This document shows, piece by piece, positions 1 to 9,600 of a stretch of DNA of 30,017 nucleotides. Every line of letters begins with the position of its first letter. The stretch's first letter is position 1. The notes under the pieces were generated by a model. The model worked only from the letters and a program-made list of their open reading frames with translations, had not been told where the DNA came from and did no database searches. Source of the stretch: CAZNLS01 sp964573895 (lineage in GTDB: Bacteria > Acidobacteriota > Aminicenantia > UBA2199). The stretch lies in NCBI GenBank assembly GCA_964573895.1, contig CAZNLS010000021.1, positions 1 through 30,017 of the forward strand, in the 5' to 3' direction. The translations under genes and the position numbers were made by a program.

Positions 1-39
1 AAGTAATCATATATATGAGTATAAAAAAATATTCGGCTA

Positions 40-819
40 TTAATTTCCTTCTGTTTTAGTTTTAGGTTCACTTACCTCTTCAGTAACTCCTTCGTCTGTG
101 CCGGGAACTGTATTTTTTCTGCTATTGTATTCTTCAAGTGTCATTATATCAGTAATTAAATATCTGCTTCTTTTCAATTTTTTTCCTGAAAGGGTCAATA
201 GATATTTCTTTAATACAAAAACATAGTTTTTCACTTCCATATTGAGAAGTGTTATTTTCAACTCAGCTTTAACAGTTCGACATTTCCCTTCGAACATTTC
301 AAGATTTTTCATGTTTGGCCTGCTTACAGATGCTTTCATAACATTTCCTGTCACTTCAATCTGTTTTTCCAGTTCTTTTTTCTGTGAAACAACAGTTTTA
401 AACTCAGCAAGAATTCCATCCTTCTCTTTTTTCTTTTCATTAATCTGATTTTTTAATTCATTCTTTTTTCTTGAACCTCTTGCATCAACAAGTAAATCCT
501 CTATATCCTGAATTTCATCGTTAATGTCACTGAACTTCAATTTGATCTCATTCATTTTCTTATCTAAATCAGCCAATTTTTTCATCATCCCGGGAAGTTC
601 AATATTAGTATCAACCGGTTCGGAAATAGATACGATCTCATAAGACTTGTACTTGATCAGTTTGGGAGTAATGGCCATCGCCGACATTGTATCGAGGTCG
701 CCTTTCTCACCGACATTCATAGCCTGAAAATATTTTGAAATAGTAACTTCTTCTGCTTTCTGGCAGGAAGTTATAACTAGAAACGTAATTAATAAAGCAA
801 CAAATAAGATTCTTTTCAT
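40..819 (-). CDS. Coiled-coil lipoprotein of unknown function
   Basis: The 259-residue product starts with a lipoprotein signal: a basic N-terminus, a hydrophobic stretch at about residues 4-16 and the lipobox ITSC with the acylated Cys at 19. It should therefore be exported and lipid-anchored. Residues about 75-155 are rich in Lys, Glu, Leu and Ile with heptad-like spacing, which suggests a coiled coil. A more ordered segment at about 165-225 could be a small beta domain, and the last 25 residues are acidic and low in complexity. The start is supported by AGGAG about seven bases upstream. It follows the DUF4388/TPR gene on the same strand after 85 bases and has its own candidate promoter in that gap. 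I do not recognise a family. A structural periplasmic or outer-membrane lipoprotein is possible, but that is a guess. Confidence 0.75.
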   Translation of the reverse strand: MKRILFVALLITFLVITSCQKAEEVTISKYFQAMNVGEKGDLDTMSAMAITPKLIKYKSYEIVSISEPVDTNIELPGMMKKLADLDKKMNEIKLKFSDINDEIQDIEDLLVDARGSRKKNELKNQINEKKKEKDGILAEFKTVVSQKKELEKQIEVTGNVMKASVSRPNMKNLEMFEGKCRTVKAELKITLLNMEVKNYVFVLKKYLLTLSGKKLKRSRYLITDIMTLEEYNSRKNTVPGTDEGVTEEVSEPKTKTEGN

Positions 820-841
820 TTTTTTCTCCTGTTTGCTTTAT

Positions 842-869
842 ATTTTATCTGATTTTAATAAAATTTCAA
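842..869 (-). promoter_or_regulatory. Candidate sigma-70 promoter for the coiled-coil lipoprotein
   Basis: Read on the minus strand, TTGAAA (869-864) and TAAAAT (847-842) are separated by 16 bases, a short distance upstream of the ribosome site and the start at 819. The AT-rich surroundings make chance matches likely, so this is a moderate call. Confidence 0.4.
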
Positions 870-904
870 ATACTTTTCCATCATTTAAGTTTTTGACCAA
901 AAAA

Positions 905-2335
905 TCATTTTCTCTTTTTGAAGAAACCTTTCTTTATTTTTTTACCGGAAAAACTTTTTATACTAGCCAATTCTTTCTTAGCCATGAAGTGTCCGGGTTG
1001 TAATTCAAGTATCCTTTTGAAACATTTTTGTGCCCTGGATAACTTTTTTGTTTTTTTGAAAAGTAACCCGAGAGAAAAGATTGCATCAATGTTAGACGGG
1101 TTAATTTCTATTGCTTTGGAAAGATTTCTTGCAGCCTCATCTGAAAAAAACTGTACATGGATCTGGCACTTTCCAAGCAGCAAAAGAAGATCAAAGTTTT
1201 TTTTGTTTACTTTTACCATATCTTTTAATATAGGGATAGCCTCATCATAATGTCCTTTTTCATATAAATTAACTGCTTTTTCTTTTAAATTTTCAACATT
1301 ACTCTTTTCATCGGAAGCAGAGGAATCAGGAACCGGAGAAGAATGGGCTTGATCGCTAAACGAAGGAATTTCAGCTTCATAAGCTTTTACTTTTTGATCT
1401 TTAATATATTTTTTAATAAAGGAAGTTACATAAACGGCTGATTTTTTTATTTCAGGAGCAGTAGCTGAACCGAAATTATCAGGATTAAATCTTATTAATG
1501 AACGATGAAGAACCTCTTCTATTTCATCAGGAGTACTTTTTTCCCCTATACCCAGACTTGAGAACCAATTATTACTATTTTTTTCCAATTCGGTTCTAAG
1601 TTTTAATAATCGGCCGATTTCTCCCTCTATATCCTCTCGAAGCTGATTCCGTTCAAATTTAATTAATCCAAGCAGGAACAGAACAGAAATATGTTTCCAG
1701 TAAAATTCGGGAATAAAGCTTTTCTTTGAAATTATATCTCTGTTGGAATTGAATTCTCCGGATCGAATAATGTCATAAATCTCCAATTCATCCATCGAAA
1801 GAGCAAAATCAATAATTTTATTCATTCCGAATGCAACAGGAGTATTAAATCTGTGTAAAAGGCGTATATAGTCATAAACCTCGAACCTGGTTCCGGCAGA
1901 AAGAATAATTTCATCCAGGGGAATAAGATGATTGTAAAATTTATCCTGATTTTCCACTTTCAGGAATTCCCAGGATCCCTGGAGAATTGAAAAAGATGTG
2001 ATTGCTATTCGCCTCATTCTGTATTCATCCGCTTCCAGCAGTTCATTTTTGTCAACAAGATGATCATTCAAAAGTTGCTCCTTCAGCTTAGTATCATTGC
2101 TAAAAATAAATCCGCTCAGATGATCAAACTGTGATTCGGAAATAAATCCTAAAAGATTTAATATAACAGCGAGTCTTTCATCAAAACTATTACTATAGGC
2201 AAAGCTGATCTTTCCTTTTTTGAATCCTATCTCTTTTCTTATATTCTTAAATGAAATTTTTAATATACCCGTATCACTTTTTTTTAATATACGTTTAAAC
2301 TCAAAAAAAACAGGAATCGATAATCCCCTTTCCAA
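905..2335 (-). CDS. DUF4388 / degenerate J-domain / TPR protein
   Basis: 476 residues, no signal peptide, so probably cytoplasmic. The first ~75 residues, with the KISFKN and KKGKISFAYS segments, resemble the DUF4388 (PatA-like N-terminal) domain, found in many multidomain regulators of deltaproteobacteria and acidobacteria. Residues ~255-315 look like a J domain: an LGIGEKSTPDEIEE helix, then a basic helix, but the HPD tripeptide that stimulates Hsp70 is N284-P285-D286. Residues 353-457 hold about three TPR repeats, and the C-terminus is highly basic. The start is TTG with GGAG four bases upstream; no ATG nearby has a comparable site. A promoter and the hsp20 terminator lie just upstream. 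The likely role is an adaptor or signalling scaffold. The domain assignments are from memory of family patterns; the TPR part is the surest. Confidence 0.8.
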   Translation of the reverse strand: MERGLSIPVFFEFKRILKKSDTGILKISFKNIRKEIGFKKGKISFAYSNSFDERLAVILNLLGFISESQFDHLSGFIFSNDTKLKEQLLNDHLVDKNELLEADEYRMRRIAITSFSILQGSWEFLKVENQDKFYNHLIPLDEIILSAGTRFEVYDYIRLLHRFNTPVAFGMNKIIDFALSMDELEIYDIIRSGEFNSNRDIISKKSFIPEFYWKHISVLFLLGLIKFERNQLREDIEGEIGRLLKLRTELEKNSNNWFSSLGIGEKSTPDEIEEVLHRSLIRFNPDNFGSATAPEIKKSAVYVTSFIKKYIKDQKVKAYEAEIPSFSDQAHSSPVPDSSASDEKSNVENLKEKAVNLYEKGHYDEAIPILKDMVKVNKKNFDLLLLLGKCQIHVQFFSDEAARNLSKAIEINPSNIDAIFSLGLLFKKTKKLSRAQKCFKRILELQPGHFMAKKELASIKSFSGKKIKKGFFKKRK

Positions 2336-2351
2336 TTCACTCCTTTTTTAA

Positions 2352-2380
2352 ATATTAATGAATTGAATTTTTGATGTCAA
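2352..2380 (-). promoter_or_regulatory. Sigma-70 promoter for the DUF4388/TPR gene
   Basis: On the minus strand a perfect TTGACA (2380-2375) is followed after 17 bases by TAATAT (2357-2352). Transcription would start near 2345, just before the AAGGAG site of the TTG start at 2335, giving a very short leader. It lies directly after the hsp20 terminator, so the two genes are probably separate transcription units. Confidence 0.55.
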
Positions 2381-2381
2381 T

Positions 2382-2410
2382 AAAAAAAAAGGGAGGAATT
2401 TAATCCTCCC
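2382..2410 (-). terminator. Rho-independent terminator of hsp20
   Basis: GGGAGGA (2391-2397) and TCCTCCC (2404-2410) form a 7-bp GC-rich stem with a 6-base loop. On the minus strand the stem is followed by nine T (complement of 2382-2390). It sits 18 bases after the hsp20 stop. A T-rich stretch also follows on the plus strand, so it may work in both directions. Confidence 0.8.
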
Positions 2411-2428
2411 TCTTTTTTTCTTTTTACT

Positions 2429-2875
2429 TTATTTTATGGTGATAGGAATCTTTTTTGATTTTACCTCTTCGGATTTCCCAATTTTCAACTCAAGAATTCC
2501 ATCTTTCATTACGGCATCTATTTTTTTCGAATCAGTCCCTTTTGGTATAGAAAATGATCTGTTGAATGATCCGTAAAAACTTTCCATTCTGTGAAAATCT
2601 TCCTTTTTTATTTCTGAATTCTCTTTTCTTTCACCTGAAATGGTAAGAATATTATCTTTCATATCAATTTCGATATCTTCTTTCTTCATTCCGGGAACTT
2701 CAATTCTGAATACAAAATTATCTTTTGTTTCGAATATATCGGTTGAGGGAGTCCAATCTGAAATCCCTTCCATGTCCTGAATTTCCTTTTTGAAGAATTC
2801 GTTGTCAAACATTCTATTGATGCCGTCATTGAATCTCATGATATCACCATAAGGTCTCCATTTTAAAAGTGTCAT
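2429..2875 (-). CDS. Small heat-shock protein (Hsp20/alpha-crystallin)
   Basis: 148 residues, the usual length for bacterial Hsp20. These are ATP-independent holdases that bind unfolding proteins in the cytoplasm and pass them to DnaK or ClpB. The N-terminal arm has the MTLLKWRPYGDIMRFNDGIN pattern. The alpha-crystallin domain runs from about residue 41 to 134, with the VPGMKKEDIEI and GERKENS segments and the conserved DGILELKI strand. The C-terminus carries the I-x-I motif (IPITI), which docks neighbouring dimers into oligomers. The start has a strong GGAGG five bases upstream, preceded by a near-consensus promoter and followed by a terminator, so it is a single-gene unit. No CIRCE-type or ROSE-type element is obvious in the leader. 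Confidence 0.95.
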   Translation of the reverse strand: MTLLKWRPYGDIMRFNDGINRMFDNEFFKKEIQDMEGISDWTPSTDIFETKDNFVFRIEVPGMKKEDIEIDMKDNILTISGERKENSEIKKEDFHRMESFYGSFNRSFSIPKGTDSKKIDAVMKDGILELKIGKSEEVKSKKIPITIK

Positions 2876-2901
2876 TTAAACCTCCTTTATGTTTCACTAT
2901 A

Positions 2902-2930
2902 TATATAACATTGATTATCAGCTTTGTCAA
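2902..2930 (-). promoter_or_regulatory. Consensus sigma-70 promoter of hsp20
   Basis: On the minus strand TTGACA (2930-2925), a 17-base spacer and TATATA (2907-2902) lie 27 bases before the start codon, with GGAGG in between. This is housekeeping type; no sigma-32-like boxes were seen. Confidence 0.7.
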
Positions 2931-2969
2931 CTATTTATAATTATTTAATTATCAGATATATTTGAGTGT

Positions 2970-2988
2970 ATAATTGTAAGATATAATC
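2970..2988 (+). promoter_or_regulatory. Possible -10 elements for the ABC exporter operon
   Basis: Two exact TATAAT hexamers lie on the plus strand at 2970-2975 and 2983-2988, upstream of the NatA-like gene. Neither has a convincing -35 box at 16-18 bases, so this is only a weak indication of where transcription starts. Confidence 0.3.
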
Positions 2989-3052
2989 GGGGGTTTTTAC
3001 TTTATTTTTAACTGCAATGATGATAGTATGGTTCAATCTAAAGGAGTCTTTT

Positions 3053-3823
3053 GTGATTGAAGTCAGAAATGTCAAAAAATACTTTAAATTAAGCAAAAAA
3101 CAGTTGCGCGAATCAGGAAATCCGAAAGGGGACAGAGTTTTAACTGCGGTTAATGATGTATCTTTTACCTGTTCTCCGGGAAGAATTTTTTCTCTTCTCG
3201 GTCCTAATGGTGCAGGTAAAACCACTATGCTTAGAATGATTGCAACTATGCTGAAACCCGATTCGGGCTCTATCACCGTTGATGGGAATGATACTGTAAA
3301 ATCGCCATCTGTAGTTAGAGAAAAAATCGGATTCCTTACAGGCTCTACCGGCTTGTACTCCCGGTTGTCTCCATTGGAAATAACCGAGTATTATGGGAAA
3401 CTATACGGGTTGAACAAAAAAAAGCTCAAAGAACGAAGAGATTTTATTTTTAATACATTGGGTATCGACAAATTTGCAAACAGAAGAATTGGGAAATTAT
3501 CTTCAGGGATGAAACAGAAGGTTTCAATTGCACGAACCCTTATACACAATCCCGGAGTAGTAATATTTGATGAGCCAACAACAGGACTTGATGTTATAAC
3601 TTCCAGAAATATTATGAAACTGATCCGGGATTGCAGGCAGGAGGGGAAGAGTGTTATATTTTCCACCCATATTATGGGTGAAGTAAATATGCTTAGTGAC
3701 GATCTTGCAATTCTACATCACGGGAATCTTTTATATAACGGTACATTCGCAGACTTTAAATCAAACATGAGAGCAAATACATTCGAAGAAGAATTTATCA
3801 GAGTTGTCAGCGAGGAGGGTTAG
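3053..3823 (+). CDS. ABC exporter ATP-binding protein, NatA-like
   Basis: 256 residues from a GTG start at 3053 that has AAGGAG six bases upstream; an in-frame ATG at 3017 has no ribosome site and would add 12 atypical residues. The motifs of an ABC ATPase are complete: Walker A GPNGAGKTT at 50-58, signature LSSGMKQK at 149-156, Walker B VVIFDEP with D173 and E174, D-loop GLD at 178-180 and switch His206 in FSTH. The Q-loop region reads GFLTGSTGLY, without the usual Gln; I recall a similar reading in NatA-type ATPases. The permease gene begins one base after the stop, so the two form one exporter. NatA/NatB of Bacillus exports Na+, but substrates of homologues in other phyla are mostly unproven. 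Confidence 0.9.
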   Translation: MIEVRNVKKYFKLSKKQLRESGNPKGDRVLTAVNDVSFTCSPGRIFSLLGPNGAGKTTMLRMIATMLKPDSGSITVDGNDTVKSPSVVREKIGFLTGSTGLYSRLSPLEITEYYGKLYGLNKKKLKERRDFIFNTLGIDKFANRRIGKLSSGMKQKVSIARTLIHNPGVVIFDEPTTGLDVITSRNIMKLIRDCRQEGKSVIFSTHIMGEVNMLSDDLAILHHGNLLYNGTFADFKSNMRANTFEEEFIRVVSEEG

Positions 3824-3824
3824 A

Positions 3825-5021
3825 ATGAAAAATGTACTGATAATTTTCAAAAAAGAGATGAAAGATATATTGAGAGACAGAAGGACCCTTCTGCTTATGA
3901 TAGTAATTCCCCTATTACTGTTTCCAATAATAATAAACCTTACAACATCATTTATCACTAAATTGGAGAAAGGAGCAAGAGAAAAAATACTCAATGTTTC
4001 CGTTGTATTAAATGGAAATTCTCCATACATTCTGAACATTTTAAAAGAAAAAAAAGACATGACGCTTATTCAGCCGGGAACAGAGAAAGAAATGAGAGAA
4101 AAAGTTTCCAGGGAAAAGCTTGATTTTGCAATCATACTCGACCGTGATTTTGATTCACAGATAAAGCGAATGGATCCTGCTGTTATCAGACTCTATTACC
4201 GCTCATCGGCTAAAATGGATATAGCAAAAAGAAGGATTGACAAAATTTTAAAAAAATATGGAGACAAAATTCTAAATGAAAGATTTGCCAGATTGAATAT
4301 TGACAAAAGAGCTGTAAATACACTCAACATTGATGTTAGGGATGTTACATCAATAAGAGAAAAATTCGGGGAGCGGGCAGGCGGATTTATCCCCTATCTG
4401 TTTGTTATATTTTGCTTTTTAGGTGCAATGTATCCCGCTATAGATCTTGGAGCCGGAGAAAAAGAGAGGGGCACAATTGAGACTCTCCTTGTGAGTCCAG
4501 CCACCAGATTACAGATAGTAATGGGAAAGTTTTGGGTTGTGACCGCTGCCGGAGTTATAAGTGCCCTGCTTTCCCTCGTGGGTCTTATAATATCAATCAA
4601 GATTAATCCTGCAATCCCCGCAGATATTCTGTCCATCATCATGAAAATAATTGATATAAAATCGGTAACTGTTATTTTCTCTCTTCTTCTCCCACTAAGT
4701 ATTTTCTTCTCCGGTGCACTGCTGTCACTTTCAATATTTGCACACTCTTTTAAAGAAGCTCAAAGCATCATAACTCCCCTCAATTTCATAGTGATCATTC
4801 CGGCATTCATTGGAACACTTCCCGGAATTAAACTTGATGCGGTTACAGCAGTGATTCCTGTTCTAAATGTCTCTCTTGCATCAAAAGCAGTGATCTCGGG
4901 AAATGCATCTGCAATATTACTGTTTGAAGTATATATTTCACTCATAATTCTTGCATCACTTAGTATACTGTTTTGCGTTAGATGGTTTAACAATGAAAAA
5001 GTGATATTCAGGGAATCTTAA
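3825..5021 (+). CDS. ABC exporter permease, NatB-like (ABC-2 type)
   Basis: 398 residues. The ATG at 3825 follows the ATPase stop by one base and has GAGGAGG upstream, which favours it over an in-frame start at 3804 inside the ATPase gene. The architecture is that of the ABC2_membrane_3/NatB group: one N-terminal membrane helix (about residues 22-44, after the EMKDILRDRRTLLLM segment), a large extracytoplasmic domain to about residue 185, then about five or six membrane helices. The GAGEKERGTIETLLVSP segment after the second helix is typical of the family. It pairs with the ATPase just upstream. The substrate (Na+, drug, peptide or lipid) cannot be read from the sequence. Confidence 0.88.
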   Translation: MKNVLIIFKKEMKDILRDRRTLLLMIVIPLLLFPIIINLTTSFITKLEKGAREKILNVSVVLNGNSPYILNILKEKKDMTLIQPGTEKEMREKVSREKLDFAIILDRDFDSQIKRMDPAVIRLYYRSSAKMDIAKRRIDKILKKYGDKILNERFARLNIDKRAVNTLNIDVRDVTSIREKFGERAGGFIPYLFVIFCFLGAMYPAIDLGAGEKERGTIETLLVSPATRLQIVMGKFWVVTAAGVISALLSLVGLIISIKINPAIPADILSIIMKIIDIKSVTVIFSLLLPLSIFFSGALLSLSIFAHSFKEAQSIITPLNFIVIIPAFIGTLPGIKLDAVTAVIPVLNVSLASKAVISGNASAILLFEVYISLIILASLSILFCVRWFNNEKVIFRES

Positions 5022-5042
5022 AGACCGGTATTCAAACATTTC

Positions 5043-5071
5043 TTGAGTTTTTTTTTTAAGCACTATACTAT
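5043..5071 (+). promoter_or_regulatory. Possible promoter for the AsmA-like gene
   Basis: TTGAGT (5043-5048) and TACTAT (5066-5071) are 17 bases apart on the plus strand, with the gene start at 5088. The gene could also be read through from the ABC exporter, since the gap is only 66 bases. Confidence 0.35.
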
Positions 5072-5087
5072 TTATATCAGGATAGTC

Positions 5088-6671
5088 ATGAGAAATGGGA
5101 AGAGAAAATTTCTTAGAATTATTACCGAATTTATTATTCTAATTTTTTTACTAATATTTTTATCAATAATTCTCATTCAAAACAACAGCAGATTTTTTTT
5201 TAATTTGATAAAAGGAGGATTCCTATCGGCTGCACCCCCCGGATTGTATTCATTAAGTATAGGGAATTTTGAAGTGGACTTTATTTCCGGGAATCTAATT
5301 CTGAAAGATTTAAAATTAGGAATTAACAGAGATATTTTAGATAAAAGCGGTGCAAAAAAAAGAAAACTTGTAGAACTCAGCATTGGAAAAGCTGAATTTT
5401 ATAACATTTCATGGATAGACCTGATATTCAAAAACCGGATTTCTACTGACGCTTCAATTCTGAAAAACGGAAATCTGTCTTATTTTTTTATTAGAAATCC
5501 TGTTTCCGGGAAAGGGGGAAAAAAAAGAAAACCATTAAAAATTAAGTCTGATCTTTTGAAAATCAATAATATCAGCTTTAAATATTTCACAAAATCAAAA
5601 TCTATTCCAGAAGTTTCAATCAAAAAATGCAGCTTAAATCTGAAAAATTTAAGGGTCAATTCATCTTCGAAAATAAGTAGTAAAAAAAACCTCTATTTTT
5701 CTGATCCCGATTTGAAATTGGAGGATATTTTTATTTTCGTTAAAAACAGAAGATATTTTCTTAAAATAGGCTATATTGATCTCACAAAAATCCCCGACTC
5801 AGCTATTGTAGAGGATTTCACCTACTCTTCCTATAATCCGGGGAACATGAATAATTCAGTGCAGGTGAAATCAAAATACATTAAAATAGCAAGCCCGTTT
5901 TTCATGACATTGGATGAAGGTATAGGCTTCAAAGCACAAAGAATAGAATTAATCTTTCCTGAATTAAATGTTTTTCACAAAAGAAAGGCCAAAAAGAGAA
6001 AAAAAACTCATATTTTCCCTCATCAGTTTTTAGATAAAATTTCTTTTCCTCTAAGGACAGGAGAAATTGTAATAAAGAATGGAATTGTACGTTATAGTGA
6101 GCATAACCGGAACGAACCACGGGAAGAGACAATATTCATTTCGAAAATTTTCGGAAATTTTGACGGATTAAATAATATCCCCAGAAAAGACAGACCTAAA
6201 TACAGGAAATTGAATCTGATCGGGCTTTTTATGGGAAAGAGCAACATGAAATTAGCCCTTACAATTCCAGGTAAAAATACAAAAAAAAATTATTACCTGT
6301 ACGGCAGAATGTCCGGGACCCGGCTCAATATTATAAACGACTTCATCTCAAGAAATGCCAGGATCAAATTCAGGAGTGGTTATCTGGAGAAACTTCTGCT
6401 GCACCTTTGGATAAACAGAGATTATGCCAAAGGTGATTTATCTGTAATTTACAAAAATCTAAAAATATCAGTTTTAAAGAAAAAAAATATCCGCAGGAAA
6501 AGAGGACTTGTTTCTTTCCTTGCAAATACACTCATTAGAAACAGTAATAATATTGCTTCCCCAAAGTTCAGAAAAGCAAAGATTTATTATCCGATACCGG
6601 GGAATATATCTTTCGCAAATTATATATGGCGAGCCATTCTCTCCGGAATTAAATTCAGCGTTGGATTATAA
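5088..6671 (+). CDS. AsmA-like (DUF748-type) membrane-anchored protein
   Basis: 527 residues from ATG 5088, which has AGGA five bases upstream; a TTG at 5043 lacks a ribosome site. One membrane helix (about residues 10-31) is followed by a long, basic, beta-rich periplasmic region. The GNFEVDFISGNLILKDLKL segment resembles the N-terminal repeat of AsmA/DUF748 proteins, in which a strand pair reads 'dvdl..g.l.l.dl.l'. The last 100 residues (FLANTLIRNSNN and a terminal GIKFSVGL) look like the conserved end of AsmA-like proteins I recall from Bacteroidota. AsmA-clan proteins are thought to bridge the periplasm and carry phospholipids; that role is inferred here. The gene ends four bases from the convergent Asp-box protein gene. 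It is unusually Lys/Arg-rich and lacks the long TamB-type repeat. Confidence 0.65.
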   Translation: MRNGKRKFLRIITEFIILIFLLIFLSIILIQNNSRFFFNLIKGGFLSAAPPGLYSLSIGNFEVDFISGNLILKDLKLGINRDILDKSGAKKRKLVELSIGKAEFYNISWIDLIFKNRISTDASILKNGNLSYFFIRNPVSGKGGKKRKPLKIKSDLLKINNISFKYFTKSKSIPEVSIKKCSLNLKNLRVNSSSKISSKKNLYFSDPDLKLEDIFIFVKNRRYFLKIGYIDLTKIPDSAIVEDFTYSSYNPGNMNNSVQVKSKYIKIASPFFMTLDEGIGFKAQRIELIFPELNVFHKRKAKKRKKTHIFPHQFLDKISFPLRTGEIVIKNGIVRYSEHNRNEPREETIFISKIFGNFDGLNNIPRKDRPKYRKLNLIGLFMGKSNMKLALTIPGKNTKKNYYLYGRMSGTRLNIINDFISRNARIKFRSGYLEKLLLHLWINRDYAKGDLSVIYKNLKISVLKKKNIRRKRGLVSFLANTLIRNSNNIASPKFRKAKIYYPIPGNISFANYIWRAILSGIKFSVGL

Positions 6672-6675
6672 TCAA

Positions 6676-9600
6676 CTATTTTTTATTCCTTATTCTGTAA
6701 TTTTCTTCAGATTCGAAATTAACTTTTTTTAAACCGGATTTCAATAATAATTTGTTCAGGTATTGAAATTTTTTTTCAATAAATTCACTGAAATCAAAAT
6801 CTATCTTTCCCAATCTTGATTTTAAGGTTTCGATGAAATTTAGTTGCGATTTATTAGGAGCTCCTCCATATGAACTGATAGCAGAATAAACTTCAATCAG
6901 TTTCCCCTGAAGCATTTCACTCGAATAGATAGAAGCTTTTTCATCAATCATCCTGTTCCTGATTTTCTTCGCATCCTTAATAGTTTTATTTAATAATTTA
7001 GATAACTTTTTGGACAGTTTCATTTTTTTCAATTTTTCCAAATTTTTGTTTATATCTTCAAGTGTATCGGCAATATATGCCATGTGCTCAAGCATACCGT
7101 ATACTTCCCATATCTTTTTCTGCCTGAGTTCACGCTCTTTCCGACTATAATTTGTCAGGCTGTTCGGTTTTAAAACAATTTTAGAATCGTACTTCACTCC
7201 ATTTTTTGTCAGCCTTATTTTGTAAGTTCCCGGATTCACCATTGGACCTCCAAAAACAAAACCTGTCAATCCAGGTGCCCTGCCTGCTTTCGGAGACTTT
7301 AATCTCATACTCCAGTAAACTCTGTTAATACCTCTTCTTTTGCCTGTAGGAAGTGTCTTAATTAACTTACCGCTTTCATCAAATATTTCCAATTTCAGTT
7401 CACCAAAAATATGTCTCTTCTTAAGGTAGTAAGTTATCGTTGCTCCTTCAGAAGGATTTTTACCAAAATATTGAGTATCCCCGGTCATAATTCCGCTCCC
7501 GAATCCGATATTTGATTCCGAAGGTCTCGCGGGAAGAATATAAACTTTCTCAGAAAGCATCTGGTTATTTATATGCCTTAGAGGTGTAATATCGTCAATA
7601 ATATAAATTCCCCTGCCGTGTGTAGCGAGGATCAAATCGTGGGTAACGGGATGGATTTTAATATCCCTGACTGCAACCATCGGGAGAGACTCCTTAAAAT
7701 GAACCCAGGATGTCCCCTGATTAAAAGAGACAAAAAGTCCGAACTCTGTTCCAAGAAAAAGTAGATTACTGTTTTTTAAATCTTCCCTGATTACATGCGA
7801 ATATCCTTTTAACTCACCCGAAGCTAACGGCTTCCACTCTTTCCCGTAATTTTCAGTCATATAAACATAGGTATTCATATCACCTGTTCTGTGCCCGTCA
7901 AATACCACATAGGCTCTGCTCTTTTTAAATCTGCTGCTTTGGACTGACGGACACCAGGTATTTTTAGGAAGTCCGGGTATTTTTTTTACCGTATTAACCC
8001 AGTGCTTCCCTCCATCTCTGGTTACCTGCAAATTGCCATCATCGGTTCCTGTCCAGATTATTTTTTCATCAAGAGGAGATTCGCTGATAGAAATTATTGT
8101 GCAGTGATTTTCCGCTGTTGTATTGTCAGGTGTCAGTCCCCCGGATTTCCTCTGCTGCTGCTTTTTTTTATCATTTGTTGTCAAATCGGGAGAAATCTTT
8201 TCCCAACTGTTTCCCCTGTTAGTTGATACAAACAGGAATTGAGATCCGATATAAAGTTTGTGTTTGTTATTCGGACTAAGAGCGACTGCCGCATTCCAGT
8301 TGAATCTGAAATCAGGATCATTTTTATTCGGTAAAGGTTTTATTGATGCCAACTCACCGGTTTTTTCATTGTATCTCTGTAACATTCCACCCTGCCAGGA
8401 GAAATATATACTATTTCTGTCAACCGGATCTCTGAACATATAGAATCCGTCACCACCTCCGATATCTTTCCAGTCTCTGTTCAGAATATATGATGAAGAA
8501 ATTTTTCTGGAAGGACCGTACCAGCTATTATTATCCTGCAACCCGCCATAAACATTGTAAGGATTCTCCAGATCATAACTGACATGATAGAACTGAGAAA
8601 CAGGAAGATTTGAAATGTGCCTGAATTTACCTGCTCTGTCGTAGGATACATATACTCCGCCATCGGTTCCAAGCATTAAATGCTTAGGATTATCGCTGTC
8701 TATCCAGAGCGCATGCTGGTCAGGATGAACTGTCATACCCATAAAATTCTCCATTGCAGACTCAAAAGATTTTCCTCCATTCTTACTCACAGATAACATA
8801 AAACTTGGGTTGTAGACTCGTTCGGGATCTTTTGGATCCACGACAAGACCTCCCAGATAAAAAGGCCTTGCTTTCACACCAAATCCCGTACCTCTGCGTT
8901 CCCAGGATTCTCCTTTGTCCTTAGACCTGTATATGAATGTTTTATCGGCTTCAATAAGTGCATAAACTATACTTGGGTCAGATTTATAAATATCAAGAAC
9001 TATTCTACCAAGTGTTCCTTTAGGTAATCCCTTTTTTAGTTTCTTCCAACTTTTTCCCGAATCGGTACTTTTAAAAAGCCCGCTCCCTTTTCCTCCGGAA
9101 GTGAAAAAATAGGGTTTTCTCCTGAATTCCCACATTGCTGCATACAATACTTTCGGGTTTTTCGGATCCATATCTAAATCAATACATCCGGTGGATGGAT
9201 CAATATATAATATCTTTTTCCAACTCTTTCCGCCATCAATACTTTTAAACAAACCTCTTTCAATATTTGAGTTCCATAAATGCCCTGCTACAGCAGCGTA
9301 AACAATATCCGAATTTGAAGGATCAACAATAATTTTACTGATTCTCTCAGAATCACTTAAACCGGAATACTTCCAATTTTTCCCTCCGTCTATTGATTTA
9401 TATATACCAGTCCCGATTGAAATACTATTCCTCATATTAACTTCTCCGGTTCCAACCCATACTGTCTGTGGATTTTTCTGATCTATGGTCACACAACCGA
9501 TTGACATCGTATATTTATCAAAAACCGGAAAAAAAGTGATTCCGCCGTCTTTGGATTTCCAGACGCCTCCGCCTGCCGTGGCTATATATATTATATTTTT

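Noticed and set aside
2941..3276. Minus-strand open frame of 111 codons opposite the start of the NatA-like gene
   Set aside because: It runs opposite a clear ABC ATPase, covers the promoter gap, and has no ribosome site or recognisable protein pattern.
6842..6875. AGGAGCTCCT palindrome resembling the operator-like site near 29017
   Set aside because: It lies within the coding region of the Asp-box protein and differs at the outer positions; chance is sufficient.
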